DNA from: Desulfobacteraceae bacterium
GTDB lineage: Bacteria; Desulfobacterota; DSM-4660; Desulfatiglandales; Desulfatiglandaceae
Assembly: GCA_011048855.1 (NCBI GenBank)
Contig: DSCZ01000569.1
Span: forward strand, 1 to 23,207
Length of the DNA stretch: 23,207 nt
Direction: 5' to 3'
Shown: positions 1 to 8,247 of the stretch, piece after piece
Numbering within the stretch: the stretch's first letter is position 1
Layout of the letters: each line of letters begins with the position of its first letter
The notes under the pieces: model-generated
The model's input: the letters and a program-made list of their open reading frames with translations, nothing else
The model's database searches: none
Told to the model about the DNA's origin: nothing
Translations under genes and position numbers: made by a program

Positions 1-1
1 G

Positions 2-292
2 CTGGTGGAGATGGCCAGGGACCGGGATATTTACTTGAATCCCAGGCATCCTTACACCGAAGCACTTCTGTCGGCATGTCCGATACCGGCACCAGGGGGC
101 AGGGAGCGCCGTAAAACGCGGAGGCTGATCCGGGGGGATGTTCCGTCGCCTATCCAACCCCCCGCTGGATGCCGGTTTCATACCCGGTGCCCCAGGGTCA
201 TGGAAGAATGCAGGAAAACAGACCCGCCCCTCCAAATGGTTGCCCCCGAACATTATGTAGCGTGCCTTCGATGTGATGGAGGTGGGATTTGA
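2..292 (+). CDS. dppF: Dipeptide/oligopeptide ABC transporter ATP-binding protein DppF/OppF, C-terminal fragment
   Basis: Only the last ~96 residues lie in the window; the 5' part, with the nucleotide-binding motifs, is cut by the window edge. The visible part is the C-terminal oligopeptide-transporter extension (oligo_HPY type): an [15 protein letters not shown] stretch, then [19 protein letters not shown] and a final HYVACL, with the conserved cysteines of this extension. This C-terminus identifies the DppF/OppF type of ATPase subunit that drives peptide uptake at the inner membrane. Its TGA stop overlaps the TTG start of the following DppD gene, so the two are translationally coupled. The order F then D is less common than D then F. 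The permease genes of this importer presumably lie upstream, outside the window. Confidence 0.93.
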   Translation: MVEMARDRDIYLNPRHPYTEALLSACPIPAPGGRERRKTRRLIRGDVPSPIQPPAGCRFHTRCPRVMEECRKTDPPLQMVAPEHYVACLRCDGGGI

Positions 293-1287
293 CTGAACCG
301 TTGCTCCGTGTAAACAACCTCACGACCCATTTTCTGATCCCCGAGGGCGTTGTAAGGGCGGTGGACTCGGTATCTTTCGCGATAGGAAAGGGACGGACCC
401 TTGGTGTTCTGGGCGAGTCAGGCTGCGGAAAATCCGTCACCGCATTGACGGTGATGAGACTGATTCCGGATCCCCCTGGACGGATCGCCGGAGGTGAAAT
501 CCTTTTCGAAGGCAGGGATCTTCTGAGGATCAAAAACGCCGAGATGCGACATATAAGAGGAAAGGACATCGCGATGATTTTCCAGGAGCCGATGACCTCC
601 CTTAACCCGGTCTACACCGTAGGCGATCAGATAGCCGAAGCTTATAGTGCCCATAAAAAGACAGGTAAAACCGAGGCCTGGCAACGGGCTGCAGAGCTTC
701 TCCGGCTGGTGGGTATACCCGCGCCCGAGCGCCGCATTCATGACTACCCCCACCAGCTGTCAGGCGGAATGAGACAGAGGGCGATGATCGCGATGGCGAT
801 GGCCTGCAGGCCCAAGCTGCTGATCGCCGACGAACCTACGACTGCCCTGGATGTGACGATCCAGGCCCAGATCCTTGACCTTATAATGGAGCTCCAGGAA
901 GAACTGGGCATGGCCACGTTGATAATTACGCACGATCTCGGGGTGATTGCGGAGGTCAGCGATGATGTGGTAGTGATGTACGCTGGTCAAGTGGTCGAAT
1001 ACGCCCGAATTGAAACACTGTTCACTGAACCTCTGCATCCCTACACCTTTGGATTGACCGAATCGATTCCAAGGCTTGGCAGAAAATTTGAGATGGGCAA
1101 GCAACCACTCAAGGAAATCCCGGGTCTGGTTCCCAATCTGATACGACTGCCTCCGGGATGTCTTTTCCAACCCAGATGCTCACGGAGCTTTGACCGTTGC
1201 ATCCGGGAAAGGCCTCCGATTTTTTCGTTGAACGCTTGTCACGGTGTTCGTTGCTGGCTTTATGAAAAAGAGCCGCAGTATAGCTGA
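289..1287 (+). CDS. dppD: Dipeptide/oligopeptide ABC transporter ATP-binding protein DppD/OppD
   Basis: This 332-residue ABC ATPase powers peptide-type uptake together with the upstream DppF. Visible motifs are Walker A GESGCGKS (about residues 42-49), Q-loop IFQEP (98-101), signature LSGGM (157-161), Walker B LLIADEP (178-183) and the H-loop ITHDLGV. The C-terminal extension has LHPYT and then the cysteine-containing [10 protein letters not shown] and CHGVRC region typical of DppD/OppD. Length matches the family (about 320-340). The start is TTG at 289, overlapping the dppF stop, with a GGAGGTGG ribosome binding site about 5 bases upstream; no ATG fits the expected N-terminus better. The substrate-binding protein gene starts 25 bases downstream, so dppF-dppD-sbp form one transcription unit. 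A paralogue lies at 10928-11953. The exact substrate cannot be read from the ATPase. Confidence 0.95.
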   Translation: MTEPLLRVNNLTTHFLIPEGVVRAVDSVSFAIGKGRTLGVLGESGCGKSVTALTVMRLIPDPPGRIAGGEILFEGRDLLRIKNAEMRHIRGKDIAMIFQEPMTSLNPVYTVGDQIAEAYSAHKKTGKTEAWQRAAELLRLVGIPAPERRIHDYPHQLSGGMRQRAMIAMAMACRPKLLIADEPTTALDVTIQAQILDLIMELQEELGMATLIITHDLGVIAEVSDDVVVMYAGQVVEYARIETLFTEPLHPYTFGLTESIPRLGRKFEMGKQPLKEIPGLVPNLIRLPPGCLFQPRCSRSFDRCIRERPPIFSLNACHGVRCWLYEKEPQYS

Positions 1288-1312
1288 AACCTGAAAAGGG
1301 AAAGGAGAAGGG

Positions 1313-2848
1313 ATGATGAGTAATCTAAAAAAAGGATTTTTGGTGGGAATCTGTTTGGCTGCGGTACTTCTTACCTGCGATTGCGCATGGTCTGCTTCCA
1401 AAGACACGATCGTTGTTGCGTATGGCTCCGAAATAGGGTCCCTGGACCAGTACAAGTCCACTAGGCGCCCGACGATAAATTTGGGGTATCTGATGTGGGA
1501 TCCGCTTGTCCAGAGGGATGCGGAAACCGGGGAAATCCAGCCTCATCTTGCGCAATCCTGGAAGGCTGTTGATCCCGTAACCTGGGAATTCAAACTTGCA
1601 CCGGGAGTCAAATTCCACAACGGCAACCCGCTAACCGCTGAAGCGGTTCGTTTCACGGTTATGGACCGCATCCTCGATCCCGATCAGAAATCCCCCCAGG
1701 CGGGCAATTACAAATGGATCAAGGATGTGGAGGTCATCGACGACACGACTTTCAGGATCATATCCCACAGTCCCTATCCTCTCGTTCTGGAGCGCCTGAA
1801 CATCCTGTTCATATACGATCCGATAGAAACCAGGGGAAAAGGTGATGCCTGGGTGGCCGAAAACCCGACGGGTTCCGGACCATACAAACTGGTCAGCTGG
1901 GACCGCGGCCGCCAACTGGTGATGACGGCCAATCCCGATTACTGGATAGAAGGCATTCCCAAAGTCAAAAACATTGTTTATAAAATCATTCCCGAGAACT
2001 CAACAAGGGTGGCCGAACTGCTGGCAGGAAGCATCGATGTCGCCGGAGACATGGAAGCGGACCAGTACGAGGTGATATCGAAAGCCAGGGGAATAAGGGC
2101 TTTGAACGTGCCGATCTTGAGGATCAATTTCTGGCAGTTTGATTCCATGGGTCGGGCCGGCAAGTCCCCGCTGATGGACAAGCGGGTCAGGCAGGCCGTA
2201 TGCATGGCTATAGATCGAAAAGCCATTGTCGAACATATAATGCAGGGGCTTGCCGGGCATCTTGACTCCCCGATGAATCCACTGCAGTTCGGCTACGATC
2301 CCACGATCAAGGAAACTTGCGGCTACAATCCCGAAAAGGCCAAGGCGTTGTTGGAGGAGGCCGGCTATGGAGACGGTATTACTCTGGATCTGTGGCAATA
2401 TTACGGTTATCAGAATTATCCCAACCAGGCGGCGATGGGGTTCCTGGAGGAGGTGGGGATCAAGGTCAACCTGAAGGATTTCCGCGGCAACGTCTCCCAG
2501 GTGATCAAGCTGCGCAACGCCGGGAAAGTTACCGACATCGGCAACTTCGTCTGGGGCTCCTACAACATATTCGACTCTGACGCAATCCTGCCGGCCTGGT
2601 TCCTGCGGGACAGCCCCATGTGCTATACCGACGACCCCGAACTTCATGAATGGCTGACGGCGGCACGGCAGTCCATTGATCCCGAGGAGAGGAAACAGCT
2701 GTATTCAAGGGCGCAGAAAAAAATCATGGAAGAGGTCTACTGGATGCCGTTTTATGTGGTCCATCAGATCTACGGTGTAAAGGAAAACTTGAATATCGTG
2801 CTGGGGGCCGACGAAGTGCCGCGCCTGCAGCATGCATTTTGGGAATAA
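1313..2848 (+). CDS. Periplasmic substrate-binding protein of peptide-type ABC transporter (family 5)
   Basis: A 511-residue extracytoplasmic solute-binding protein of family 5 (DppA/OppA type). It has a Sec signal peptide: basic MMSNLKKG, a hydrophobic core, and a likely cleavage after AWSA near residue 28. An LLTC sequence inside the core resembles a weak lipobox, so a lipoprotein cannot be fully excluded. The mature protein shows the family signature region (PHLAQSWK, TWEFKLAPGVKFHNG, NPTGSGPYKL, YNPEKAKALLEEAGYGDG). The start ATG at 1313 has AAGGAG at 1302-1307; a second ATG follows directly. Located just after dppF-dppD, it should deliver ligand to that importer. The two downstream enzymes (N-acylamino acid racemase type and C45 amidohydrolase) hint that the ligand is an acylated amino acid or dipeptide rather than a generic peptide; that is inference. 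Confidence 0.93.
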   Translation: MMSNLKKGFLVGICLAAVLLTCDCAWSASKDTIVVAYGSEIGSLDQYKSTRRPTINLGYLMWDPLVQRDAETGEIQPHLAQSWKAVDPVTWEFKLAPGVKFHNGNPLTAEAVRFTVMDRILDPDQKSPQAGNYKWIKDVEVIDDTTFRIISHSPYPLVLERLNILFIYDPIETRGKGDAWVAENPTGSGPYKLVSWDRGRQLVMTANPDYWIEGIPKVKNIVYKIIPENSTRVAELLAGSIDVAGDMEADQYEVISKARGIRALNVPILRINFWQFDSMGRAGKSPLMDKRVRQAVCMAIDRKAIVEHIMQGLAGHLDSPMNPLQFGYDPTIKETCGYNPEKAKALLEEAGYGDGITLDLWQYYGYQNYPNQAAMGFLEEVGIKVNLKDFRGNVSQVIKLRNAGKVTDIGNFVWGSYNIFDSDAILPAWFLRDSPMCYTDDPELHEWLTAARQSIDPEERKQLYSRAQKKIMEEVYWMPFYVVHQIYGVKENLNIVLGADEVPRLQHAFWE

Positions 2849-2898
2849 AGAGGATCACCGATGTCCTCCGGGCCGGAAAGACCCCGGTTACCTGCCGT

Positions 2899-2947
2899 AG
2901 GCCGGACAAAACTGTTGTGGGTTATCTCCCTGGAGTCCGGCCTTTTT
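2899..2947 (+). terminator. Rho-independent terminator or attenuator after the binding-protein gene
   Basis: A perfect 9-bp inverted repeat, AGGCCGGAC (2899-2907) and GTCCGGCCT (2935-2943), is followed at once by a run of five T (2943-2947). The loop is 27 bases, longer than in a typical terminator, so it may act as a partial terminator separating transporter expression from the downstream racemase-like gene at 3012. It lies 50 bases after the stop of the binding protein. Confidence 0.6.
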
Positions 2948-3011
2948 CACCGGGGGTCTGCCCGGAGTGGGCTTGCCGGCCCTTGTTCCTGCGCGGATAC
3001 AGGAGATGATT

Positions 3012-4127
3012 ATGCAAATTGAGCGAGTAGATTTGATACAACTGAAAATTCCAATGACAGGTCATTTTGAAACCAGTTACTATAGACGCTATGAATCGGA
3101 CAAGCTGATCTTGAAATTCTACACCCCCGATCATGTGGCCTGGACCGAATGTGTCGCAGGAGCGATTCCGGGGTACTCCTACGAGACCATCAACACCGCC
3201 AGGGTGATCCTTAAGGAGCATTTTCTACCTCTTATAATCGGTAGGGATTTAGATGGTCCGGAAGATTTCTGGCCGTTGTTCGGACGGTTTCGGGGACACT
3301 CTATGACCAAGGCCTCGGTGGAAAATGCACTGTGGATCTTTAAAGCGCTGGAGGAGGATATTTCGCTGGCTAAATTGCTGGGAAACAGGAAAGACCGGGT
3401 CATTTCCGGGGTGTCCATAGGTATTCAGGACACGTCGGAGGATCTGGTCCGGCTTGCCGCTGAATATCTTGAAAAAGGCTATCCCAAAATCAAAATGAAA
3501 ATCAAACCCGGTACCGACCTGGAGCGTGTGGATGCAATGCGTAGTGCGTTTCCGGACATCAAACTTATGGTGGACGCCAACAATGCCTACAGCCTGGAGG
3601 ATCTGGAGACTTTGCGAGAGTTAGACCGGTACAACCTGCTGATGATTGAACAACCTCTGGAATATGAGGATGTCCACGATCATGCTAAATTGCAGGCCAT
3701 GATGCAGACCCCCATATGCCTGGACGAATCCATCCAGGGACCCTATTTCGCACGTTTGGCCGCCGAAACCAGCGCCTGTCGGATCATAAACATAAAGCAG
3801 GGCCGGGTGGCTGGTCTTGCGAAGGCCAGGGAGATACATGACTTGTGCCGAGAAGCCGGAATAGGGGTCTGGTGCGGCGGCATGTTCGAGACTGGCATCG
3901 GGAGGGCCCTCATCCTGGCGTTGGCCGGTCTCGACAATTTCATCTATCCCAGTGACATATCCGCCTCCGATCGTTATTATCACAGGGACATCGTGGACCC
4001 TGAGTTTACGCTCAACCCGGACGGGACCATTGATGTACCACGGGGGCCGGGTCTGGGGGTGGAAGTGAACGAAAAAGTCCTGGAAGACTACACCGTGGCC
4101 CGGGAAGTGATCAGGTTTAAACCATGA
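3012..4127 (+). CDS. Enolase-superfamily N-acylamino acid racemase / o-succinylbenzoate synthase-type protein
   Basis: A 371-residue enolase-superfamily protein of the MenC type-2/NSAR-OSBS group. Catalytic residues expected for this group are visible: the KxK pair in KMKIK (Lys161 and Lys163), metal ligands Asp188 (MVDANN), Glu213 (MIEQPL) and Asp238 (CLDES), and the second catalytic lysine Lys262 (NIKQGR). Signature stretches WCGGMFETGIGRA and DISASDRYY also fit. The family racemises N-acyl (often N-succinyl) amino acids or dehydrates SHCHC to o-succinylbenzoate in menaquinone synthesis. No other men gene is nearby, and the gene is translationally coupled (ATGA) to a C45 amidohydrolase, so I favour an N-acylamino acid racemase or related epimerase. 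I chose ATG 3012 because AGGAG lies at 3001-3005; the frame stays open upstream to 2967 but without a good start. Confidence 0.88.
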   Translation: MQIERVDLIQLKIPMTGHFETSYYRRYESDKLILKFYTPDHVAWTECVAGAIPGYSYETINTARVILKEHFLPLIIGRDLDGPEDFWPLFGRFRGHSMTKASVENALWIFKALEEDISLAKLLGNRKDRVISGVSIGIQDTSEDLVRLAAEYLEKGYPKIKMKIKPGTDLERVDAMRSAFPDIKLMVDANNAYSLEDLETLRELDRYNLLMIEQPLEYEDVHDHAKLQAMMQTPICLDESIQGPYFARLAAETSACRIINIKQGRVAGLAKAREIHDLCREAGIGVWCGGMFETGIGRALILALAGLDNFIYPSDISASDRYYHRDIVDPEFTLNPDGTIDVPRGPGLGVEVNEKVLEDYTVAREVIRFKP

Positions 4128-5221
4128 GAGATCTTCCTGTTATTGAACTTCATCAAACGGCCCCGCTGGCCCGCGGCCGTGCATACGGTGAAGCGGCGCG
4201 GGAAAGGATCGCCTGCAATCTGGAGTTTTACAAAGGTATTTTCATGAACTTGACCGGGGAGGCCTGGTCGAACCTCCTCGGGCGGGGCAGATCGTTGAAG
4301 CCCATGGCTGAGGCATATGCGCCGGACCTTCTGATCGAAATAGAGGGAATCGCCGAGGGCTCGGGCTTTTCGTGGGAAGAGATCTTCCTGTTGAATGTGC
4401 GGTCCGAGGTCATCTTTTCGTTGAAAGCGCTCGGCCTAGAACCGCCGGACGGGTGCACCTCGCTGCTGGCGCTACCCGAGGCCACCTCTTGCGGGAGCAC
4501 TTTACTCGCTCAGAACTGGGACTGGTACGCTCCTGTGATCGATGGCCAGGTGGTGCTCAAAATAGCGGAGCGAGAAGCAATCCCCGCGCTGGTGACCTTC
4601 ACCGAAGCCGGGCAGGTCGCCAAGATGGGAATGAATGCGGCCGGGATTGGTCTGGCGGTGAACAATTTGACCACGGACAGCCCCCGTCCGGGCGTGCCCT
4701 GGCTGTTCATAACCAGGCGGATCCTTGAATCGAGCAGACTCACGGAGGCCGCCGGTCGTGTTCTCGCAGCCAGGCGGGCACATTCCATCAATTATCTGAT
4801 CGGGCATGCCGAGGGAACCGAGGGCTTCGGGGTCTGCATCGAAACCGCTGTTTGTGAAGAACATGTTTTCTGGCCCGAACAAGGATTCCTGGTGCATACA
4901 AATCATTTTATCGAGCCCGGCCGGACATTTCAAGATCTGAAGCTTAAAAGGGACCCTTACTCGTCGACGCTCCTGCGGCTGGCCCGGACACGCAGGCTGC
5001 TGCAGAAGGGGTTGGGGCGCCTGGGGCCGGCGGCGATAAGAGAAATCCTGGCAGACCACTACGATCATCCGTTCTCGATCTGCGCCCACGGGAGCCCATA
5101 TTCGACAGGCGCCCATCCTATGGTGACCTGCCTGTCTCTGGTGATGAATCTGACTCGGAAAGAGATCGAATACTGCCCGGGGCAGCCCTGCTGCGGAGAA
5201 TGGAAAGTCCTGCAGTTCTGA
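4124..5221 (+). CDS. C45-family autoproteolytic acyltransferase/amidohydrolase
   Basis: A 365-residue protein of the C45 family (isopenicillin N acyltransferase-like, Ntn-hydrolase fold). The hallmark is PDGCTSLLA, where Cys111 would become the N-terminal nucleophile after self-cleavage between Gly110 and Cys111. It is followed by the family-typical AQNWDW (129-134), then GMNAAGIGLAVNNL and a later GFLVHTNHF. These enzymes cleave or transfer acyl groups on linear amides such as N-acyl amino acids. The ATG overlaps the stop of the racemase-like gene (ATGA), implying coupled synthesis and a joint pathway. There is no signal peptide, so it acts in the cytoplasm. A short hairpin at 5375-5391 may terminate the transcript. 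The substrate is unknown; N-acyl amino acid or dipeptide hydrolysis is inferred from the partner gene and the upstream importer. Confidence 0.85.
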   Translation: MRDLPVIELHQTAPLARGRAYGEAARERIACNLEFYKGIFMNLTGEAWSNLLGRGRSLKPMAEAYAPDLLIEIEGIAEGSGFSWEEIFLLNVRSEVIFSLKALGLEPPDGCTSLLALPEATSCGSTLLAQNWDWYAPVIDGQVVLKIAEREAIPALVTFTEAGQVAKMGMNAAGIGLAVNNLTTDSPRPGVPWLFITRRILESSRLTEAAGRVLAARRAHSINYLIGHAEGTEGFGVCIETAVCEEHVFWPEQGFLVHTNHFIEPGRTFQDLKLKRDPYSSTLLRLARTRRLLQKGLGRLGPAAIREILADHYDHPFSICAHGSPYSTGAHPMVTCLSLVMNLTRKEIEYCPGQPCCGEWKVLQF

Positions 5222-5374
5222 GAACCGGGGATGAAAATAATACCACTGCCTTCCAATGAACACGGCTGCGTTATTGTTCAATTTCGTTGCTGGCAGGCTG
5301 CCGCGAAGCGGTATAAAGCAGCTTTTTACGATGCCGTCAAATATCATTTTCATATTCACCGGGAGCGCGCCCGC

Positions 5375-5397
5375 GGCCTTGTGGCAAGGTCTTTCTT
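5375..5397 (+). terminator. Weak terminator after the C45 gene
   Basis: GGCCTTG (5375-5381) and CAAGGTC (5385-5391) form a 7-bp stem with one G-U pair and a 3-base loop, followed by TTTCTT. It lies between the end of the + strand C45 gene and the end of the convergent - strand Memo gene, where a terminator is expected. The T run is interrupted, hence modest confidence. Confidence 0.35.
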
Positions 5398-5450
5398 ATC
5401 CGTACATTTTTCTCCGTAGGTGTAGTAAATATCAGGCATCAACGTGATTT

Positions 5451-6674
5451 TTACGGGTTCCTCTCGGTAGCCCTGAATGCGGCGGCCGCGAAGGTAACCG
5501 CGGAACCGGTGGCTTTTTCCCTGTAGATGCCGTAGTCGAGAACGGCACCTGAGGAAGGCGGGAGGATTTCCATGAGGCATGCGAGAGCGGGGAATCCACA
5601 TACGTTATAGCGGTCTTTTACCCGCATTATTTCCTGCCAGAAGCCGGCAGCATCGGTTTCTGCCAGCCGGTCCAGCAGTGCCCGGTCATGGGCGGATGCA
5701 GACGCTTCAAGAGAGGCCGCCGGTGTGGAATGGCCGAATTTGAGCCCGATGTGGCTGAAATCAACCCCTGCCAGGATCAAGGTTGGAATGCCCGGATCGT
5801 TCGTCAGCGTTTTGAGAGCTCCCAGGAGGCCGCCGGCTTTTTCGACGTAGGCATCCCTTCCGAAGCTTTCCGGATCTGCAGGCAGCGCTCCACACAATAT
5901 GGGCACAATCGAAAACGAATCCGGCGGCAGCAGGTGTTGCAGGAACAACACCTGGAATTCGATTGAATGTTCCGATTTATGAACGAAGTCATTGTCCGCG
6001 ATCGTATCTCCGGCTGGTTTCTGCAGTCGAAGGACGGCTTCCCTGTCACATCCGGCCACGCCGAGGGGTGTCTCGAAGTCTTTAAGGGTGAGGCTGAACC
6101 AGCCGTTGGTCATTCGATGGCCGATACCGAGGACGATCACCCTTGCCGGCCGGGTGTTTTTGAGAAGGGAATAGGCCGCCGCATAGGACGTCTTTCCGGC
6201 GGCGAGGTCGATGTGGGGGGCGACGATTGCAGACGGCACCGCGTTCGGGGGAGCCTTCGCAGAGGATATGATTTCTTCGAGCAAGGCACGGAGTTCGGTT
6301 TTGTCTCCGGGGTAAGATCGGCCTGAAAACGCGCAGGGGCGGACCGAAAGCGCGGAAAACTCGGCTGTGATACGCGCCAAGCTCTCTCTAAAATGCCTGG
6401 AGTCGAGCAAATACCAGGAATCCAGTTTTTCAAGAAGACCTCTTATTTCATCCGTGTCAAAAAGGTTTCCGCCGTTTCTCCGCATCAGTTCCATCTGAAT
6501 ATCCCGGATGTCCCTGCGGCCGTCCAGCATTGCAACAAACTCGAAAAGATTCTGTGGCAGGGCCAGCCCTTCCTGGACGAGTCCGACATCGTCCCTGATC
6601 AGGATCATTCTTTTTTCTTCGTGAATCACCGGTATGAAGTCAATGTCGATACGGACTTTAGGTCGTGTTGTCAT
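5451..6674 (-). CDS. Memo-family protein (AmmeMemoRadiSam system protein B) with PqqD-like N-terminal region
   Basis: A 407-residue protein. The region from about residue 112 to the end is a Memo domain: SGRSYPGD, VAPHID (His154), VLGIGH (His186), VHKSEHSIEFQVLFLQHL, LAGVDFSHIG and NVCGFP (Cys359). His154, His186 and Cys359 align with the iron/copper-binding residues known for human MEMO1 (H49, H81, C244). Residues 1-95 are an additional domain absent from minimal Memo proteins; its layout (a strand-rich start, then EFVAMLDGRRDIRDIQMEL and LLEKLDSWYLL) resembles PqqD or RiPP-recognition winged helices. The start is 3 bases after the stop of the 78-residue upstream gene, indicating an operon with that gene and the ArsA-type ATPase. 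The usual radical SAM and AMMECR1 partners are not in the window. The biochemical role is unknown. Confidence 0.85.
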   Translation of the reverse strand: MTTRPKVRIDIDFIPVIHEEKRMILIRDDVGLVQEGLALPQNLFEFVAMLDGRRDIRDIQMELMRRNGGNLFDTDEIRGLLEKLDSWYLLDSRHFRESLARITAEFSALSVRPCAFSGRSYPGDKTELRALLEEIISSAKAPPNAVPSAIVAPHIDLAAGKTSYAAAYSLLKNTRPARVIVLGIGHRMTNGWFSLTLKDFETPLGVAGCDREAVLRLQKPAGDTIADNDFVHKSEHSIEFQVLFLQHLLPPDSFSIVPILCGALPADPESFGRDAYVEKAGGLLGALKTLTNDPGIPTLILAGVDFSHIGLKFGHSTPAASLEASASAHDRALLDRLAETDAAGFWQEIMRVKDRYNVCGFPALACLMEILPPSSGAVLDYGIYREKATGSAVTFAAAAFRATERNP

Positions 6675-6677
6675 TCT

Positions 6678-6914
6678 TTACTCAACATTTATTGGAGTCG
6701 ACTTCTTTTTTTCTTGGGGCTGCCCTGTTTTTTCCAGGTCTTCTATTTTTTCATCAATGAGATATCTTACGGCCTTGAGCAGCTCGATCTGGGATCGTGA
6801 AAGGTGCTTCGCGAATTTCGATTTCCTGCGGGATGCCTTTTCAAGCTTCAGGAAAAGCCTGCCGATCGGGCATATCATTTGTTCATTGACAGTTTCGTTT
6901 TTTTCTTCGGCCAT
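6678..6914 (-). CDS. Small conserved-looking charged protein, function unknown
   Basis: A 78-residue protein that I do not recognise. It starts with an acidic segment, has a CPIGRLFLKLEKASRRKSKF core with a single cysteine, then a probable long amphipathic helix (QIELLKAVRYLIDEKIEDLEK) and a lysine-rich tail. It has no signal peptide or membrane segment. It is very likely real: AAAGGAGG lies 8 bases before the ATG, it sits 23 bases after the ArsA-type gene, and the Memo gene begins 3 bases after its stop. Conservation of the three-gene order elsewhere would suggest a partner or adaptor of the ATPase or Memo protein. Confidence 0.75.
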   Translation of the reverse strand: MAEEKNETVNEQMICPIGRLFLKLEKASRRKSKFAKHLSRSQIELLKAVRYLIDEKIEDLEKTGQPQEKKKSTPINVE

Positions 6915-6937
6915 CGTTAGCCTCCTTTCCAGCAGAT

Positions 6938-8134
6938 TCAGGGCTCAAACTGGATAAGCAGAGCCGCTCCGTCCAGCCTGGCGCTGACGGATTTTGAAGC
7001 GGCGACCTGTCTGGGGAGCAGGACGTGCCTTTTGAAGCTCCCGACACGAATAACGAGTTCATCCGCCACCTTATTGATATCAATGTCATTTTTCTGGATA
7101 AACGGCAGATTTATTCTCATCCGGTACTTGCCGTCGATTTTATTCAGCGAATAAGGCTCGCCCTCAAAAAACCGTTCGAGTGGATCCCTGTCGCCGTATA
7201 TCTGGGCCGCGAGTATGGCGAGGCTCTCGCTGCCGAGTATCTCGCCCCTGAAAAGATTGACTGGGAAAATCGGTATGGGGCTGAAGTAGGCTTCAGCCTG
7301 ACGTATATATTCAGCCTGCCGCTCTCTCCAGGCTTCGAAATAAGCATCTTTCACATTTTCGGGCAGGATGCGGTTGATGATAACTGCATCCGTTGTCATT
7401 TTATAAAGCGAAAAATACATAAACGCGCGCTGTGTTTCCTTGAGAACGATCTTTTCCGGATTGGTAACGAGCCGCACCGTCGTGACTTTTGGATCGGCCA
7501 GGATTTCATCCACCCCCTGCAGGCGATGGAACAGGTATTCAACGGCATTGAAATAGTCCTCCCCCGGAAGGGGAACATCATAAAACCTCTTTGCCACCGG
7601 ACGGGCGAACCTGGCAATGGTTCTTTCCATTTTGAATATCTTTTTTATGTACCACTCCAGGGTGGTGGGGATGCTGATAAACCTGAGAGACTCGCCGGTG
7701 GGCGCACAATCGAGAAGGATTGCGTCATATTTCTTTGCCTGTGCGTATCGGTTGATATACAGGAGAAGGCTGATTTCCTCCATCCCCGGAAGTACCGCGA
7801 GTTCCTCGGCCAGGATTTCATCGAGACCTGTGGTGTTCAACAGGGTCGAGATATACTTGTGAATGTCACCCCAGTTGTTTTCGATTTCTTCCTGGATGTC
7901 CAGTTCCTGAATCCACAGATTCTCTCCGACCTCGATCGGTTTCCCCTTGTTTTTATCTATGAGGTTTCTTTCGAGATCGAAAATATCCCCCAGGCTGTGT
8001 GCGACATCCAGGGACATGATAAGCGTGCGTTTGCCGGCCTGGGCGGTTTTTATCCCCGTGGCGGCTGCCACACTGGTTTTCCCGACCCCGCCTTTTCCTG
8101 CAAAAAATATGATTCTCATTTTCTTTCGGTTCAT
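6938..8134 (-). CDS. ArsA-family ATPase with C-terminal HSP20-like domain
   Basis: A 398-residue single-ATPase-domain ArsA/Get3-like protein. It has the deviant Walker A GKGGVGKT (residues 13-20) with the signature first lysine, a SLDVAHSLGD switch (Val where the family usually has Pro), and LLDCAPTGESLR as switch II. The last ~72 residues (SLNKIDGKYRMRINLPF to the end) look like the alpha-crystallin/HSP20-type domain found in a subset of ArsA relatives. Arsenite efflux is unlikely because no arsB, arsD or arsR is nearby; a chaperone or protein-targeting-type role is more plausible but unproven. ATG 8134 has a short-spaced AGGAT; an in-frame ATG at 8119 is an alternative start. It is the first gene of a three-gene - strand operon and is divergent from the DUF4197 gene. 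Confidence 0.88.
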   Translation of the reverse strand: MNRKKMRIIFFAGKGGVGKTSVAAATGIKTAQAGKRTLIMSLDVAHSLGDIFDLERNLIDKNKGKPIEVGENLWIQELDIQEEIENNWGDIHKYISTLLNTTGLDEILAEELAVLPGMEEISLLLYINRYAQAKKYDAILLDCAPTGESLRFISIPTTLEWYIKKIFKMERTIARFARPVAKRFYDVPLPGEDYFNAVEYLFHRLQGVDEILADPKVTTVRLVTNPEKIVLKETQRAFMYFSLYKMTTDAVIINRILPENVKDAYFEAWRERQAEYIRQAEAYFSPIPIFPVNLFRGEILGSESLAILAAQIYGDRDPLERFFEGEPYSLNKIDGKYRMRINLPFIQKNDIDINKVADELVIRVGSFKRHVLLPRQVAASKSVSARLDGAALLIQFEP

Positions 8135-8247
8135 ATCCTGTTAATATCTCTGTTTAAGGCATTTTGTGAACACCGAAGTATTCTAACATACATCCTCGGG
8201 TTTTGTAAAAAAACAGAAGAAAGGGTGTCGAAAGAGAAGGTAGGACG

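Noticed and set aside
3012..4127. Menaquinone biosynthesis menC assignment
   Set aside because: Catalytic residues fit both OSBS and N-acylamino acid racemase, but no other menaquinone gene is present and the gene is coupled to an amidohydrolase. It is not excluded, only disfavoured.
4502..5359. A 285-codon - strand open frame opposite the C45 gene
   Set aside because: It is antisense to a motif-supported enzyme, with no sensible N-terminus or ribosome binding site.
5360..5378. GGGAGCGCGCCCGCGG as a fourth REP copy
   Set aside because: It shares only GGGAGCG; the head-stem-tail layout and the GCGAT tail are missing.
6938..8134. Arsenic resistance operon
   Set aside because: The ATPase has one ATPase domain plus an HSP20-like tail, and there is no arsB, arsC, arsD or arsR nearby.
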